A DNA stretch of 64,000 nt from Phaeotremella fagi (taxonomy: Eukaryota > Basidiomycota > Tremellomycetes > Tremellales > Phaeotremellaceae): contig BCHU01000004.1 in the NCBI GenBank assembly GCA_001599715.1, positions 868,001 through 932,000 of the forward strand, in the 5' to 3' direction. Positions 36,640-47,255 of the stretch are shown one piece after another. The notes beneath the pieces were generated by a model. That model ran no database searches and had not been told where the DNA came from. It was given only the letters and a program-made list of their open reading frames with translations. Numbering within the stretch: the first letter of the stretch is position 1; every line of letters starts with the position of its first letter. The position numbers were made by a program, and so were the translations under genes.

Positions 36640-36963
36640 CTAGACTTCCTACTTTTCACACTGGATTGAGGACCACACTAGCTGTGGGTATGAATTTGTT
36701 GTTGTAGGATGCAGTATCTTTACGAGTACGGTTGACTGGACTGAATGCACAAAATCATCCACGTCCAAAATGATTACGTAATCGTTCATGTTTGTTATTG
36801 TCAACAACACCAGACTTTTCCCAATCGATTATTTCTCAATTTCATACATCAACAACCCAACAGATATATAGATAGATATCGAATCTATACTGTTAGATAG
36901 GCATAATAAGATACATTCCTCTCCCCCGAAAGTCCTATCCAGAAGACAAACTACATTCAAACC
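36640..36963. promoter_or_regulatory. Divergent promoter region, SAE2 / Mis14-like
   Basis: 324 bp between opposed starts. Contains the palindromic-looking aatgattacgtaatcgtt at 36769-36786 (core ATTACGTAAT, a bZIP-type half-site pair); function unknown. No gene seen. Confidence 0.4.
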
Positions 36964-37814
36964 ATGGACGAACCCCAGATCTCGCGAATTATAGTAGAAA
37001 CGGAAGCAGGATGGTTACGGATTCAAGAGAACGTTAACAAAAGTCTTAAAGCTAGTATGGAGAGTCGATTCTCTTCTTTACCTGGTGGTAAAGATGGCGA
37101 AACTGCCAAGAGGTTAAGAGGAGAGGTGGAAGCTAGGATAGACAGGGTATCTCGACTCTCACTATTGAACCATCTGGATTGTACTGATTTCGCTTCTACA
37201 TAGATATCGCAGGAGATGTTTCGAATGAGTCATTCGAATCTCAGAGTCAATGGACATAATTACGAAGAATTCATGGCTGGTATGTTTTGACATGGCGTTA
37301 GAATGAAATCACAGCTGATTACGTTCTTCAACAGAAACCGAAGCTTTCGATGAACCCCTCGACAGAAGGATTAGGGCAATCATAATAGAAAGAGTAGGAT
37401 GGGAATTGTCAATTATAGGAAGAAGGAAACGTGTACCTGCGGATATTCAAGCCTCAGAAGAGTACCTTCTGGCGAATAGAGAACAAGCCGAATGGTTGCC
37501 TGACGATCAAGAAGGTGTGCTTAACGGTACAGGTATGTCAAACCTTCGTTAAACATCATAAGATTCCAATTGACTGTTCGATTATAGGAACTGGTCCCAA
37601 AGCTTCTGATAGTCCTCCACCACCTAGACATGAAGAAACTGTTCAGACTTTCAACACGGTCGCTTCGAATTTCGCTCAGCTCTCCGTAGTAGGTTTTCTG
37701 ATACTCTTATATTGAAGACAGCTGACTGATCGTTCTTAGACCGCACCGCTACAATTAGAGAGGGCTACCAGAGCTCAGACGGTCATGTCAGATGTAGGGA
37801 GTATGGTCTCGTAG
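36964..37814 (+). CDS. Kinetochore protein Mis14/Nsl1-like
   Basis: About five short exons, roughly 200 residues. An N-terminal helix WLRIQENVNKSLKASMESRF is followed by AKRLRGEVEARIDRISQEMF, then MAETEAFDEPLDRRIRAIII then ERVGWELSIIGRRKRVP, and a short C-terminal region ending DVGSMVS. The E-x-F-D-E-x-L-D-x-R-(V/I)..W...I...R..VP stretch is typical of Nsl1/Mis14, a subunit of the MIND/Mis12 complex that links inner kinetochore to Ndc80 and Knl1. The exon at 37340-37530 holds this core. These kinetochore proteins are poorly conserved, so the call rests on one segment plus length and helical pattern. Confidence 0.65.
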
Positions 37815-38122
37815 ACTGTTTGTGCTAGCCTGAAGCTAAGAATGACGGGCGGGGTTTATCTGACTAAAATCGATTTTCGGTTGTTGATCTTTCAATCTTT
37901 ATTTGTATTGATGTACTATTCTTATCTATGACTACATTCTATGACCATATATCTCTACAACGGGTCTTCTAGTATCTTGATGATCCCTCCATATACCTCA
38001 TCTCCCAAGCGAAGAGATTACCCCATTCGATATTCCCCTTCTAAAACCTTCATCAGAGTGATTGATTGAAAGAGCAAACAAAAATGAAGATCTTCATGAA
38101 CAACCAAACACCCAAACCAAAC
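37815..38122. other. Convergent intergenic region
   Basis: 308 bp of facing 3' regions between the Mis14-like gene and the small hypothetical gene. Nothing recognised. Confidence 0.4.
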
Positions 38123-38605
38123 CTAAAACTCATCCCTCTTAACTCTCTGCTTCATCTCCAAAACGGAAACCCCCTTGACCCCTTCGACACCCTTCAAATT
38201 CTCCAACAACCCTTTCCGAATCTCCAACCAAAATTGACCGTCCTTCCTAACAACCTCATTGGACCCTGCACGAGTGACTTCGAACAGATGTTCGCCTTTC
38301 AATTCACCTACTGGTCCAACGTATTTGATTTGAACTGATGAGGAGATCAAGGAGGAGGAGATGAGTTCGGGGTTGAGGGTTTGGGGGGTGGTTATTTGGA
38401 GATAGGTTGATGTTGGGGATAGGTTGGGTGGGGGTTTGGGTGCGGTTGAGGTTGAGGTTGTCATTGTTAGGAAACTTAGGAGAAGGATTATGAGGTTGAA
38501 TTGGAGTATTTTGGTTATGTTTTGTAGAGGGTTTGTGGTTGGATGTTGTTGATGTTGGAGAAGATGTCCTGTATTTATGCTATTGCCTAATAATATTGTC
38601 GCCAC
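38123..38605 (-). CDS. Small hypothetical protein with an N-terminal hydrophobic segment
   Basis: A single 160-codon exon. Residues about 32-47 (ILQFNLIILLLSFLT) form one hydrophobic helix that could be a signal anchor. After a Pro-rich linker comes a compact domain, PELISSSLISSSVQIKYVGP through HLFEVTRAG, EVVRKDGQFWLEIRKGL and GVKGVSVLEMKQRVKRDEF. The SVQIKYVGPVGELKGEHLFE stretch is regular enough to be real coding sequence. If the ATG at 38605 is used only 103 bp remain to NOC3; an internal ATG at about 38463 would remove the hydrophobic segment. Family not recognised. Confidence 0.6.
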   Translation of the reverse strand: MATILLGNSINTGHLLQHQQHPTTNPLQNITKILQFNLIILLLSFLTMTTSTSTAPKPPPNLSPTSTYLQITTPQTLNPELISSSLISSSVQIKYVGPVGELKGEHLFEVTRAGSNEVVRKDGQFWLEIRKGLLENLKGVEGVKGVSVLEMKQRVKRDEF

Positions 38606-38614
38606 CAGGAAAGG

Positions 38615-38620
38615 TCACGT
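38615..38620. promoter_or_regulatory. CACGTG E-box in the divergent spacer before NOC3
   Basis: The palindrome gtCACGTGatc lies between the small hypothetical gene and NOC3, about 90 bp upstream of the NOC3 ATG. CACGTG is the site of fungal bHLH factors such as Cbf1; binding here is inferred only from the motif. Confidence 0.4.
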
Positions 38621-38708
38621 GATCACATATTTCAAGATTTATGAAAATGTTAGGTTGAAGTTGTTCAGATTTCAAGTCAACCATTTACAATTGAAAATCA
38701 ATATTAGA

Positions 38709-41700
38709 ATGGTAAAAAGTGTTGGAAATGGGAAGACACTAGGGAAGCGTAAGGGAGCTAACGATTCAAAACCGTCCAAAGTAAGTTTTCAATCCGCATT
38801 TACCTTACCACGACACTGACCTTTCCTCACAGACGATAACCAAAAAACCAAAAACCAACAATCCAACCAAAGAAATTGAAATTGGTCCAACAGGGAAACC
38901 AAAAAGACGACCTGATCAACCCAAAAAGATCAAACTGAGAGATCAAAAGAGTATCCCAGTTCCCAAGACTGTTTTCGCTGATCAGGACGATGGTAGTGAT
39001 GATGATGAGTTAATGGATTTGGGTGAAGAAGAGGGTTTGGAGGTTTTAGCTGGTGCAGGTAGTTTCTTGGCTTCTGTTGATCAAGGCGCTTTGAGTCGGT
39101 GAGTCATCTGAATTCCCTTTCTGGTGGAAATGAACATCAACTGATTGCTGTTCATTAGATCGGTGAAAGAGACTAAACGATTGCATGAACTATCAAAAGC
39201 TAGGGAACCTTTACCCAAATCTCGAAAACATAGAGCTGCGTCGGAAGTCTCTAGATCTACTATTGACGATTACGATCTTGATTCTGGTTCAGACTTGGAT
39301 TCAGATTTGGAAGATGACGACGAAGAAATTGGTAGTGAAGAAGATGACAGTGGTAGTGATAGTGGATTTGATTCTGCCGGTCCGTCAGGTTCAGGTAGTT
39401 TTGATATGGAAGATTCAGATCAGGAAGGATTGAATGCTGGATACGATGACGTCTCAGGAGAAGAGGATATCAGTGACGACGAAGACGACAGCGAAGAATC
39501 AGAGGAAGAGGAAGAAGATTTAAGCAAAGCTCCAAGAAAGGCTAAAAAAGCTGGTAAATCTGCACAAGCTGCTGAAGCGGATTACGAACAAACTGGACGA
39601 TCACGATGGAAAACCCAAGAAAAGCCTGAAGAAGATCATGTAGAAGTCGGTAGATTACCTATCAAACTACCATCAGGTGAAATTCAAATCGTCAAAGGAA
39701 CCACGAAAGTCGCTTTACCACCTTCGAAAAAAGTTGTACAACCTTTATCGGAATCTGAAGATGACGATGAGGACGAGGATGAAGAGGATGATGCTAGTGA
39801 CGATAATGCTGAGGCTGAGGTTATGGCTGGTGTTAAAGGTCGTTTCGGTCGTTTGGGGGTCACAGAGATCGTTGGTTCACCTGGAATGAAGAATTCTCAG
39901 AGGTTGGCAGCGGCGAAAGAACAGATTGCTGCTATTGGTGCGGAAATCTTGGCTGGCGGGGAGTTGATCGATATCGTGAGTAGAATCGTATGGTTTTTTC
40001 GACTTTGACTGATAACGTTGCAGGGACCTGTTTTGACTCGTTTGTCGACTTTCTCTTTGCCTACTGTTCCATCTTTAGAAGAGGGTGCACCAGTGTTACC
40101 GGTACCCAATTCAATCAGAGGTTTAGCTTTCTTGTCGCAATTAGCAGTTTACAAAGATCTCATACCCGGTCAGTTAGATTATTGTTTGCCTTAGCAATCA
40201 ACTGACTTTTCTTAGGATATCGAATCAGAGAACTCACAGCATTGGAACAAGCTGAAAAGGTCAGAGATGAAGTCCGAAGATTGAGAGAAGGAGAGAAACT
40301 TTTGGTTAAAAGCTATAAAGGCTATTTGAAGACTTTGGAAGTTGAGATTAAACGTAGGTTCACCTGGACAAGTTAACTGCGGTATACTCCACTAACGCGA
40401 TAATCAGGTCGTTCACCACTTGCCAGTCTTGGCTTGAGATGCATGGCTGATTTGTTGTCATCTGTACCCCACTTCAATTTCAGTGAGAACATCATGGCGG
40501 TTTTGGTCGCTCGTCTATCTCGAAGAAGTTGGGATGAAGTAAGTAGAGATATCTTATCATCAAGATTTGTACTGATCGTTTCACACAGGACTCTGATCTG
40601 GTTCAACAAACATTCATAACAGTATTCAAAAACGACATCTCCGCCCAGCATTCACAAACCCTAGTAAGACTACTAGCCAGAATGATCAAAGAGAAGAAAT
40701 ATCAAATTCATCCAAACGCTTTAACGTCCTTATTACATCTACGCCTTAAAACCGAACTAGGTTCTATGAGGGATGGCAAAAAATCAAAAGGTAAAGGTAA
40801 AGCTGTTGATGAAAAGGAGAAGAAATACAAGAGTGAGGTTAGGAAACAATGGCAAACTAAGAATCAACGTAAACGGGACAAAGAATTGAAGGAGGTCGAG
40901 AAAGAAATGGCTGAAGCTGAAGCTGAAGTTGATCAAGAGGAGAGAGCACAGATTGTGAGTTACGCTGCTAAAACAACGCATCAAGTTATTGACAGGAATC
41001 GAACAGCAAACGGAAACACTTAAAAACCTCTTTGTCCTCTATTTCTCAATATTGAAGAGTCCAATCAGGTCTCCAATGTTACCAGCGGCTCTTGAAGGGA
41101 TTTCAAAATTCGCTCATCTGGTTAATATAGATTTCTTTAGGGATTTATTGGCGGTACTCAGGAAAATCATTGTTGATCAGTATGAAGATGATGATGACGA
41201 TCAGGGAGTTTCTAGTGATCCTGTAGGAGCTGGTATGAGAGTTAGAATCAGGTTGTTAGGGATAGTCACGGCTTTTGATCTCTTATCTGGACAGGGTGGG
41301 TATTAATTTCCATTGTTGAAATCAGACGAGCTAACCAAAATCTATTCACAGGAGAGGCGTTGAACATCGATCTAGGAGATTTCATCAATCAGCTCTTCGT
41401 CCTTCTCCGACCCTTATCAATGGACACCTCAATAGAAGATCCACCCTTGATTACCTCCCTCACAGTTCCCAACCGATCCATCAACCCCCTCCAAAACGGG
41501 AAACCCAACAAAGCACCCCCAAAGATCCAAACAACCTCAACCCTCCTCTTCAGATGTCTCCACTCCATCTTCTTCTCGAAACACATCACAGCGTCAACAG
41601 CTCCACCCCATCGTGCAGCCTCATTCGCCAAACGCTTACTCGAATGTTCGTTAAGTTTCCCTGCGCTAACCGCTAAGATGTCGATAGAGTTTGTTAGGAT

Positions 41701-41908
41701 GTTGATGAGTAAATATCCTAAGATTGAGGCTTTGCTTGATACGCAGGAGAGAACTTTTGATGGGGTGTATAAACCTTTGATGGATGATCCGCAATTGGTC
41801 AATCCTTTCAATACTAGTTTTTGGGAGGTTGATGGATTGGCTGAGAGGTATTGGGATAGGACCGTGAGGAAGGAAGCGGCTTTGTTGAGAGATGGTAAGG
41901 TGATTTAG
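38709..41908 (+). CDS. NOC3: Nucleolar complex-associated protein 3 (Noc3)
   Basis: Several exons from the ATG at 38709 to the TAG at 41908, about 830 residues. The N-terminal third is lysine-rich then very acidic (DSGSDLDSDLEDDDEE and a second acidic run near 39760-39800). The conserved region starts at AAAKEQIAAIGAEILAGG with TRLSTFSLPTVPSLEEGAPV, then IRGLAFLSQLAVYKDLIPGY, IRELTALEQAEKVRDEVRRL, SLGLRCMADLLSSVPHFNF and ILKSPIRSPMLPAALEGISK. These are the NOC3p and CBF-type HEAT-repeat segments of Noc3, needed for 60S pre-ribosome maturation with Noc2 and for replication licensing in yeast. Domain order and size are normal. Confidence 0.93.
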
Positions 41909-41992
41909 GGGGTGTTTTCGATGCATCAATTCGTTATGTCTCCTTTCTTTGGTCTATATCATACATTCATTCGTGTTACGATTACAACAAAG

Positions 41993-42109
41993 ATGACGGA
42001 ACCCGCTTCCTCTCATAATTCTCCAACACCACTTAACCCCAAATCCCTAAATATCTTTGGTCGTCCGTTATCAGAATCACTGGTGAAGAAACTAGCAGCG
42101 GACGGTTGA
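41993..42109 (+). CDS. Possible 38-residue small ORF
   Basis: An ATG in a Kozak-like AAAG-ATG context starts MTEPASSHNSPTPLNPKSLN followed by IFGRPLSESLVKKLAADG and a TGA. It lies between the NOC3 stop and the RNase H2A stop, in the space where only 3' regions are expected. It is too short for composition tests. The tail has amphipathic character. It could equally be untranslated NOC3 3' sequence. Kept as a low-confidence candidate. Confidence 0.25.
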   Translation: MTEPASSHNSPTPLNPKSLNIFGRPLSESLVKKLAADG

Positions 42110-42170
42110 GCGGTATCATCGATCCTACATCATGTCAGTCATCAGACACCTATGAATTTGAGTTTGATAA

Positions 42171-43292
42171 TTACCATCTGCAATCTATCCCATTTTTATC
42201 TAATAAAACTTTGACAGTCGCCCATGAAAACCTGACTATCCCTTTATAACCGAACAGAGGATCTAAACCTTCTTTGAGATACGCCTGGGTTTTCGGATCT
42301 GTATTTGGGAGTGTATCAATTTATTGTTCTAATGTATTCTGTTGGTTCAAGAAACTCATCAACTGACCTGAAGGATAACCACTTCCACGACCAATCATCT
42401 CCTCTTCCACATTGTCCTCATCACTTTCACGTTTCCTCTTCAACCCCCCCACCCCTAAATCCGCATCCTCAGGATCAACCCAACCATGAATATACCTATC
42501 CCTAGTAACTTTAGCAATGATACTAGCAGCCCCAACGATTTTAAACAATGAATCAGCTTTCGGACAAACGGTGAATTGTATCGTGGGGAATAACTGGGTT
42601 AATCGTGATTGCCATTGAGGTGATGGACCTAAAGCGTCGACATAACATTCTTTGATTGGGATGTTACGTGATAGAGCTGATTTAATTAGATCTATCGTTG
42701 CATCCTATTCCCCACTGTTAGTGTATATACATATGGAATGTAGTGACGATGCCATACCTCAGCTTGACGATTCAAGTTGATAGGAACTTTTCGTAACATG
42801 TTAGAAGAGATTGATTGGGGTGAAAGTGTAGACGAAGAATAACATAGTTCCTGGTTCGAATCAAAAGACTCCCATAAAGATTGTCTGACGTCGTCTTTCA
42901 AAGCTTTCGAATCTGATAATCCCATCAGAAAAAGGGTTTTTCTGTCAATTTTCACATACCATCGAAACCCATTTCTTCTAATTTGGATTTGAACGACAAA
43001 GGACAATATGCGGCTGCATAAACCATTGGACCTGTTTATGAGTTCGAACCTCACATTTAGAACATACCTAATACAGCTATCGTTTGGTTGATGTTAGAAA
43101 TGAAATGTAGACGATAAGAGACGACTCACGTCCTCGTCCAGCTTCGTCGATACCCATGATCCAACCTTTACTCTCATTTGCATTCCCATCCCCGGATTCC
43201 AACAACGAACTCGGGAGTTCAGAATGGTAGACATAACTATCTATTAATGGTGGGATTGGAGATAAGTTCACTGGATCTACTGGATGCTTCAT
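42171..43292 (-). CDS. RNH201: Ribonuclease H2 catalytic subunit A
   Basis: Six exons (43130-43292, 43068-43076, 42960-43031, 42758-42912, 42368-42704, 42171-42298) sum to 287 residues. The 9-nt second exon is needed to rebuild GIDEAGRG-PVLG-PMVYAA, the invariant RNase HII motif carrying the first catalytic Asp and Glu. Then LEEMGFDDSKAL (second catalytic Asp region), ECYVDALGPSPQWQ, KADSLFKIVGAASIIAKVTR then DRYIHGW, and GSGYPSDPKTQAYLKEGL with VRFSWATVK at the end. RNase H2 removes ribonucleotides from DNA and RNA:DNA hybrids with subunits B and C. Skipping the small exon would still keep frame but lose PVLG. Confidence 0.94.
43068..43076 (-). other. RNH201: 9-nt microexon of the RNase H2A gene
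   Basis: Minus-strand reading CTGTATTAG is bounded by ...CGATAG upstream and GTATGT downstream. Joined to the preceding ...GGAC and the following GTCCAATGG it gives Pro-Val-Leu-Gly. The upstream intron is 53 nt (43077-43129); the downstream one is only 36 nt (43032-43067). Confidence 0.8.
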
Positions 43293-43651
43293 AGTTTTTG
43301 AGTGAATGAATAGTTGAACGATTCAACAAAAAAGTTAAGAAAAAAATCAAAAATCAATATTAATTCTGTTCGACGCGTCGTGAAACGAATTAGCCGGAAG
43401 GACTACCTCCATCACATACTTAAAGGACATCCTCGTTTGCACAAAGTCATTCAAAGTAACATCTCAGTCATGGCTATCCAAGAAAGTACAAACACGATAT
43501 CGATCCATGTCTAAAGTACTTCAGAAGATCATCCCCAGATAAACCATAACCAAAAAGAACATCAACTTTAGAAATCATTCCCCAATCAACCCAATTTCCC
43601 AAGCCCAACACCAAAAAACACCAACAGTCACAGCCAACAATATTAAATGGT
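43293..43651. other. Intergenic region upstream of RNH201
   Basis: 359 bp. A plus-strand basic open frame of 66 codons (43314-43514) starts 22 bp from the RNH201 ATG; it has no recognisable feature and I treat it as chance. The rest is the RNH201 leader and the 3' end of the next gene. Confidence 0.35.
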
Positions 43652-46600
43652 TTAGGACGATGGCCAAACTGTACTTGACGGTTTACGAAGTGAGAAAAAT
43701 CTAAAAGGGGCTTTTCGATCTTGAGATTTTTCTTCGTTTTCGTTTCCATCAATTTCTTGATCGCCGTTAGCGTTAGCGTTACCGTTACCGTTATTGTTAC
43801 TGTTGTTGTTATTCTGATGTCTGGCTGATAACCAATTAGAACCGATTGAATTTGGATTACCCAAATCAACCGAACTTGATCTCGCAGCGTTAGGTTGACT
43901 TTGACCTGGAATCGATCTAAAGAAATCTTGAGCAGAACCGCCAAAAGTACCAACGGTTCTTTCCAACGATCCAGACGCCGTGACCTGATCTCCATTATTG
44001 TTGTTGTTGTCGTTACCCCGAATCCCAGCCCAACGATATTTACTCAACGGTCCCCATTTCAAAGCTTTCTTCTCAGATGCTGATGGTGCGAACGGGGAGG
44101 CATCGTATCCAGGTCCTAGATTTGATAACGAATCGTTTGAAGTTGTACCGATTGGATGAATGAAATTGAAGTTATTGACGTTATCCGTTGAAGCTGTTCC
44201 AGAGAACCAACGTCTTGATCCAGGTGCGAACGGTGGGACGATCGTTGTTGAATTCGGTAAGATTCCAGGTGGTGTGGTCACATGAGGAAGGAAACGATTC
44301 ATTCCACCACTCAGACGTTTGACCTCTTTCTCACCACGATTCTCAGTTAACGGTGATCTCCAAATGTCCTCTTCAGATCCGGATTCACTACCTGAATCAT
44401 GTTCGATAATCTTTTCATCCAAATTCAAACTAGGTGGATCGAAACTCAACGCTTCTTGCAAAGTCGTCGGTAGAGGTTCACCATCATCAACATCAACAGG
44501 TGTTACGTCGCCTTCCAAAGAACCCAATAAACCTTGAGGAAGTAGATTAGCAGTGAAAGATGAAGACATGATACCGTTCGGTGAACCTAGATCGTTGGCG
44601 TAAATATCTGATTCAGTATCACTAATCGGAGTAGTTGTTTCGTGTCCATTGCCAAATCCATCGTGAGAATGACGATTCACAGCCCCAGGTCCAAAATCTT
44701 CGAATCCACTGACATCAGAAAACCTTTTCCCAGTTTCTTGAAGATCTTTGTGAGAACTTGAATTAGGTCCACGTGAAAGATGACCGAATCCTGATGTTGC
44801 CTGTGGAGGACGTGCCGTGTAACTTGGATCGAGATGGGGGAAACCAGCTTCCGCCATGTAAGCAGCAGCTTGATTCGCCCATGGATTACTTGAACTGTTG
44901 AGATTTGGATTTTGACTTTGTTGATGACCATATAAATAACCTTCGTTTGCAGCTGCCTCATACGCAGCTGCCATCATCATCATCTCTTCTTCTGGGTTGA
45001 TTTTTCGCGCGCTTTCCCCATACTCTATCACAGCCTTCAACCTCTCCTCAGCCACCCTCACTTGTTTCCCAAGATCCTCGTTTCTCTCATCAAGACCACC
45101 CACTTCCTCCTCCAGATGTTCCAGCTCTTGCTTTTTCACTTCAACAGCCTCCCTCGTTTCCACAACATGACGCGCGCCCTCCTCCTGAATAGTTCTCAAA
45201 TTTTTCTCAGAATTTCTCATGTTTTCCCCAAGTTGAGCCATTTCATTCAACGCAGCTGCAATCTTTGATTCCAGACCATCCCGAATCGTTTCCACAGCTT
45301 TCAACTTCTTTTCAGCTTCTCGTCTAGCACCCTCAGCTTGTCTTTTCTGTTCCTCCAAATTTTTCGTTCGACTTTTCAATTCTTGTCTCTCGGCGTCATC
45401 CTCTTTCCGACGAGATCGGAGTTCATCCAAGGACGTCTGAAGATGAGAGTGAGCATCTTGAATAGTCGCTTCCTGTGAGTGGAGTTGACTGCGAAGGTCG
45501 TTCAAAGTCGTTTGAGCAGATGCCAGTTCGGCTTTGAGTGCGGTGAGAAGAGGAGAAGTGGGTTCCGGAGAATCGGGGTTGACGGTATTTGGCGGGGACG
45601 AAATGAGGTTGACGATCGAAGGACGACGTGAATCGGGTGAAAGTGATGTGATGGGTAATGAAGGTGCGTGTAGGGGGAGCGAGTTGTGTTCAGCCAAATT
45701 CGTTAACGAATCTGAACGAAGAAATAATTTGGATGCTGAAAGGGAAGCTGAAAGTGAAGGTCCCAAAGTCAATGTGGAACGAGCGGCTATGAAAACATGA
45801 GTACGATTTGAGATAGTATGAGAATACACTTACCACTGGCAGGTTGAGCATCTTCCTTGCTGATGACAGCTTTCATATCAATGACACCAGCTTTATCTGC
45901 CAAAGACCCCTTTTTCTTCCCCTTTTCTCTCCGACCATGACCGAACAACCTCCAAATCCACTCAGCCCATCTTGGGACTTCACCCAACAAAATCCAATGT
46001 CCGAGAAACCCAATGAAGAAAACCAGTCTATCCGGGACAGTTCCACTGGGAAGTTTACCAGCTCTTAGTGAAGCCAGTGGAGCTGGATCCGATAAGAAAG
46101 CTGGTGGACCGGGTGGAGCTGTGAAACATAGAGAAAAGAAAAAGAAGGTACGATAAATTAATGCAGGTGTTCGTAGTGATATGGAAACATGATTGGCGAA
46201 GCGGAATGGGGCTATAGGTGGAGTTTCAGTCCCATTCCGATCAGGTTTGTCTTGGATCACTGCTGGAGTTGATACCGAGGAATCATCTTCAATGGCAGGA
46301 TGATCGTCAGATGTTCTGAGATCAGCGAGATGCCTTCGAAGAGATAATTCAGTTAGATGTGAACGAAATGAAGCTTCTGTTGGATTTGATATTACGGCTA
46401 AAATCATCGCGTTAGTTCATGACAACGTCCCCGACACGAAAGTCAATTGACGAAGAACACTAACCGAAAAGCAATAACAGTAATCCAATAGAGATCCACA
46501 AAAGTATCCTTCTGAATCCAATAACACCACCTAAAGATGAAGATCCATAGTTATCCCATTTACCAGAAACGATACCATCAAACACTGAATCTGGAATCAA

Positions 46601-46702
46601 ATCTTCAGTGGAGGTGGTGGAAACAACACTTTTGATACCAGCGAAGGCCAACAAAGCGTCTTTCGACCTTCCAACCAATGAATTGAAAAGCGTAGGTGAC
46701 AT
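43652..46702 (-). CDS. Large membrane protein with internal coiled coil, unknown function
   Basis: Three exons (46465-46702, 45834-46397, 43652-45786) sum to 978 residues. An N-terminal amphipathic region is followed by a hydrophobic segment, RRILLWISIGLLLLLFAVIS, and after a spacer by two more, ALIYRTFFFFSLCFTAPPG and DRLVFFIGFLGHWILLGEVP with WAEWIWRLFGHGRREKGKKK, then a soluble region. Residues about 350-540 form a coiled coil (SAQTTLNDLRSQLHSQEATI, RRKEDDAERQELKSRTKNLE). The C-terminal 400 residues are Ser/Asn/Gly-rich with poly-Asn runs (NNNSNNNGN). It resembles fungal tail-anchored or ER proteins in layout, but I recognise no named family. Confidence 0.82.
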
Positions 46703-47255
46703 GGTGGGAAGAAAAAAAGAGATGAAAGATTGAGGCGGCTATGCCGCTAAATTGAGTGGTTGTAGTTCGATGATTTGCTGAAAGTATAAATGAGTTGTAA
46801 AAATTGAATGTTAGAGTTGTCGATGAATGATTGAGCAGTCCATTGCCTGATTGAAATGGTGTAAATGCAATGGACTGCGATATGCACAATTGAGTGTGTG
46901 GTGTGGGAGTGGGAGTGGAGTGGGAGTGTAAGAAGGGAATAGAATAGAATAAAGAGATGACTAAAAGAGTAGATGATAGATGATAGATGTGTTGGTTGTA
47001 GCTGCCTACCTGCTACCTGCTACCTGCTGCACTGTAAATTCTCAATTCAGACCGTTCCATTTTATTTCCTTTTTGGGTTAGTTTACTTTTAGTTCTTCAA
47101 AGTGCCACACGTAAACTTTGTAGTTCCGATCGAATTCAACATAGATCTCGTCTTCTGGTTCTTTTTGCGTCTCGTCTCGAGTCTCTGCAATGCAGTGGAT
47201 TCATACATCTATTCTATTGCAGAGATCGATATCTATGATTCTGTCCCCACCTCCC
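46703..47255. other. Intergenic region with simple-sequence tracts
   Basis: 553 bp between two minus-strand genes. Contains a GGGAGT run (46901-46929), a gATGATAGa run (46970-46989) and a CTACCTG run (47001-47030). No gene seen; the 5' leader of the coiled-coil membrane-protein gene is here. Confidence 0.45.
47001..47030 (+). repeat. Short CTACCTG tandem run
   Basis: gctgcctacctgctacctgc continues into tacctgctgc: about three imperfect units of tgctacc, in the leader region upstream of the coiled-coil membrane-protein gene. Confidence 0.6.

Noticed and set aside
43314..43514. Basic 66-codon frame upstream of RNH201
   Set aside because: Starts 22 bp from the RNH201 ATG on the other strand, with no feature beyond lysine/arginine bias.
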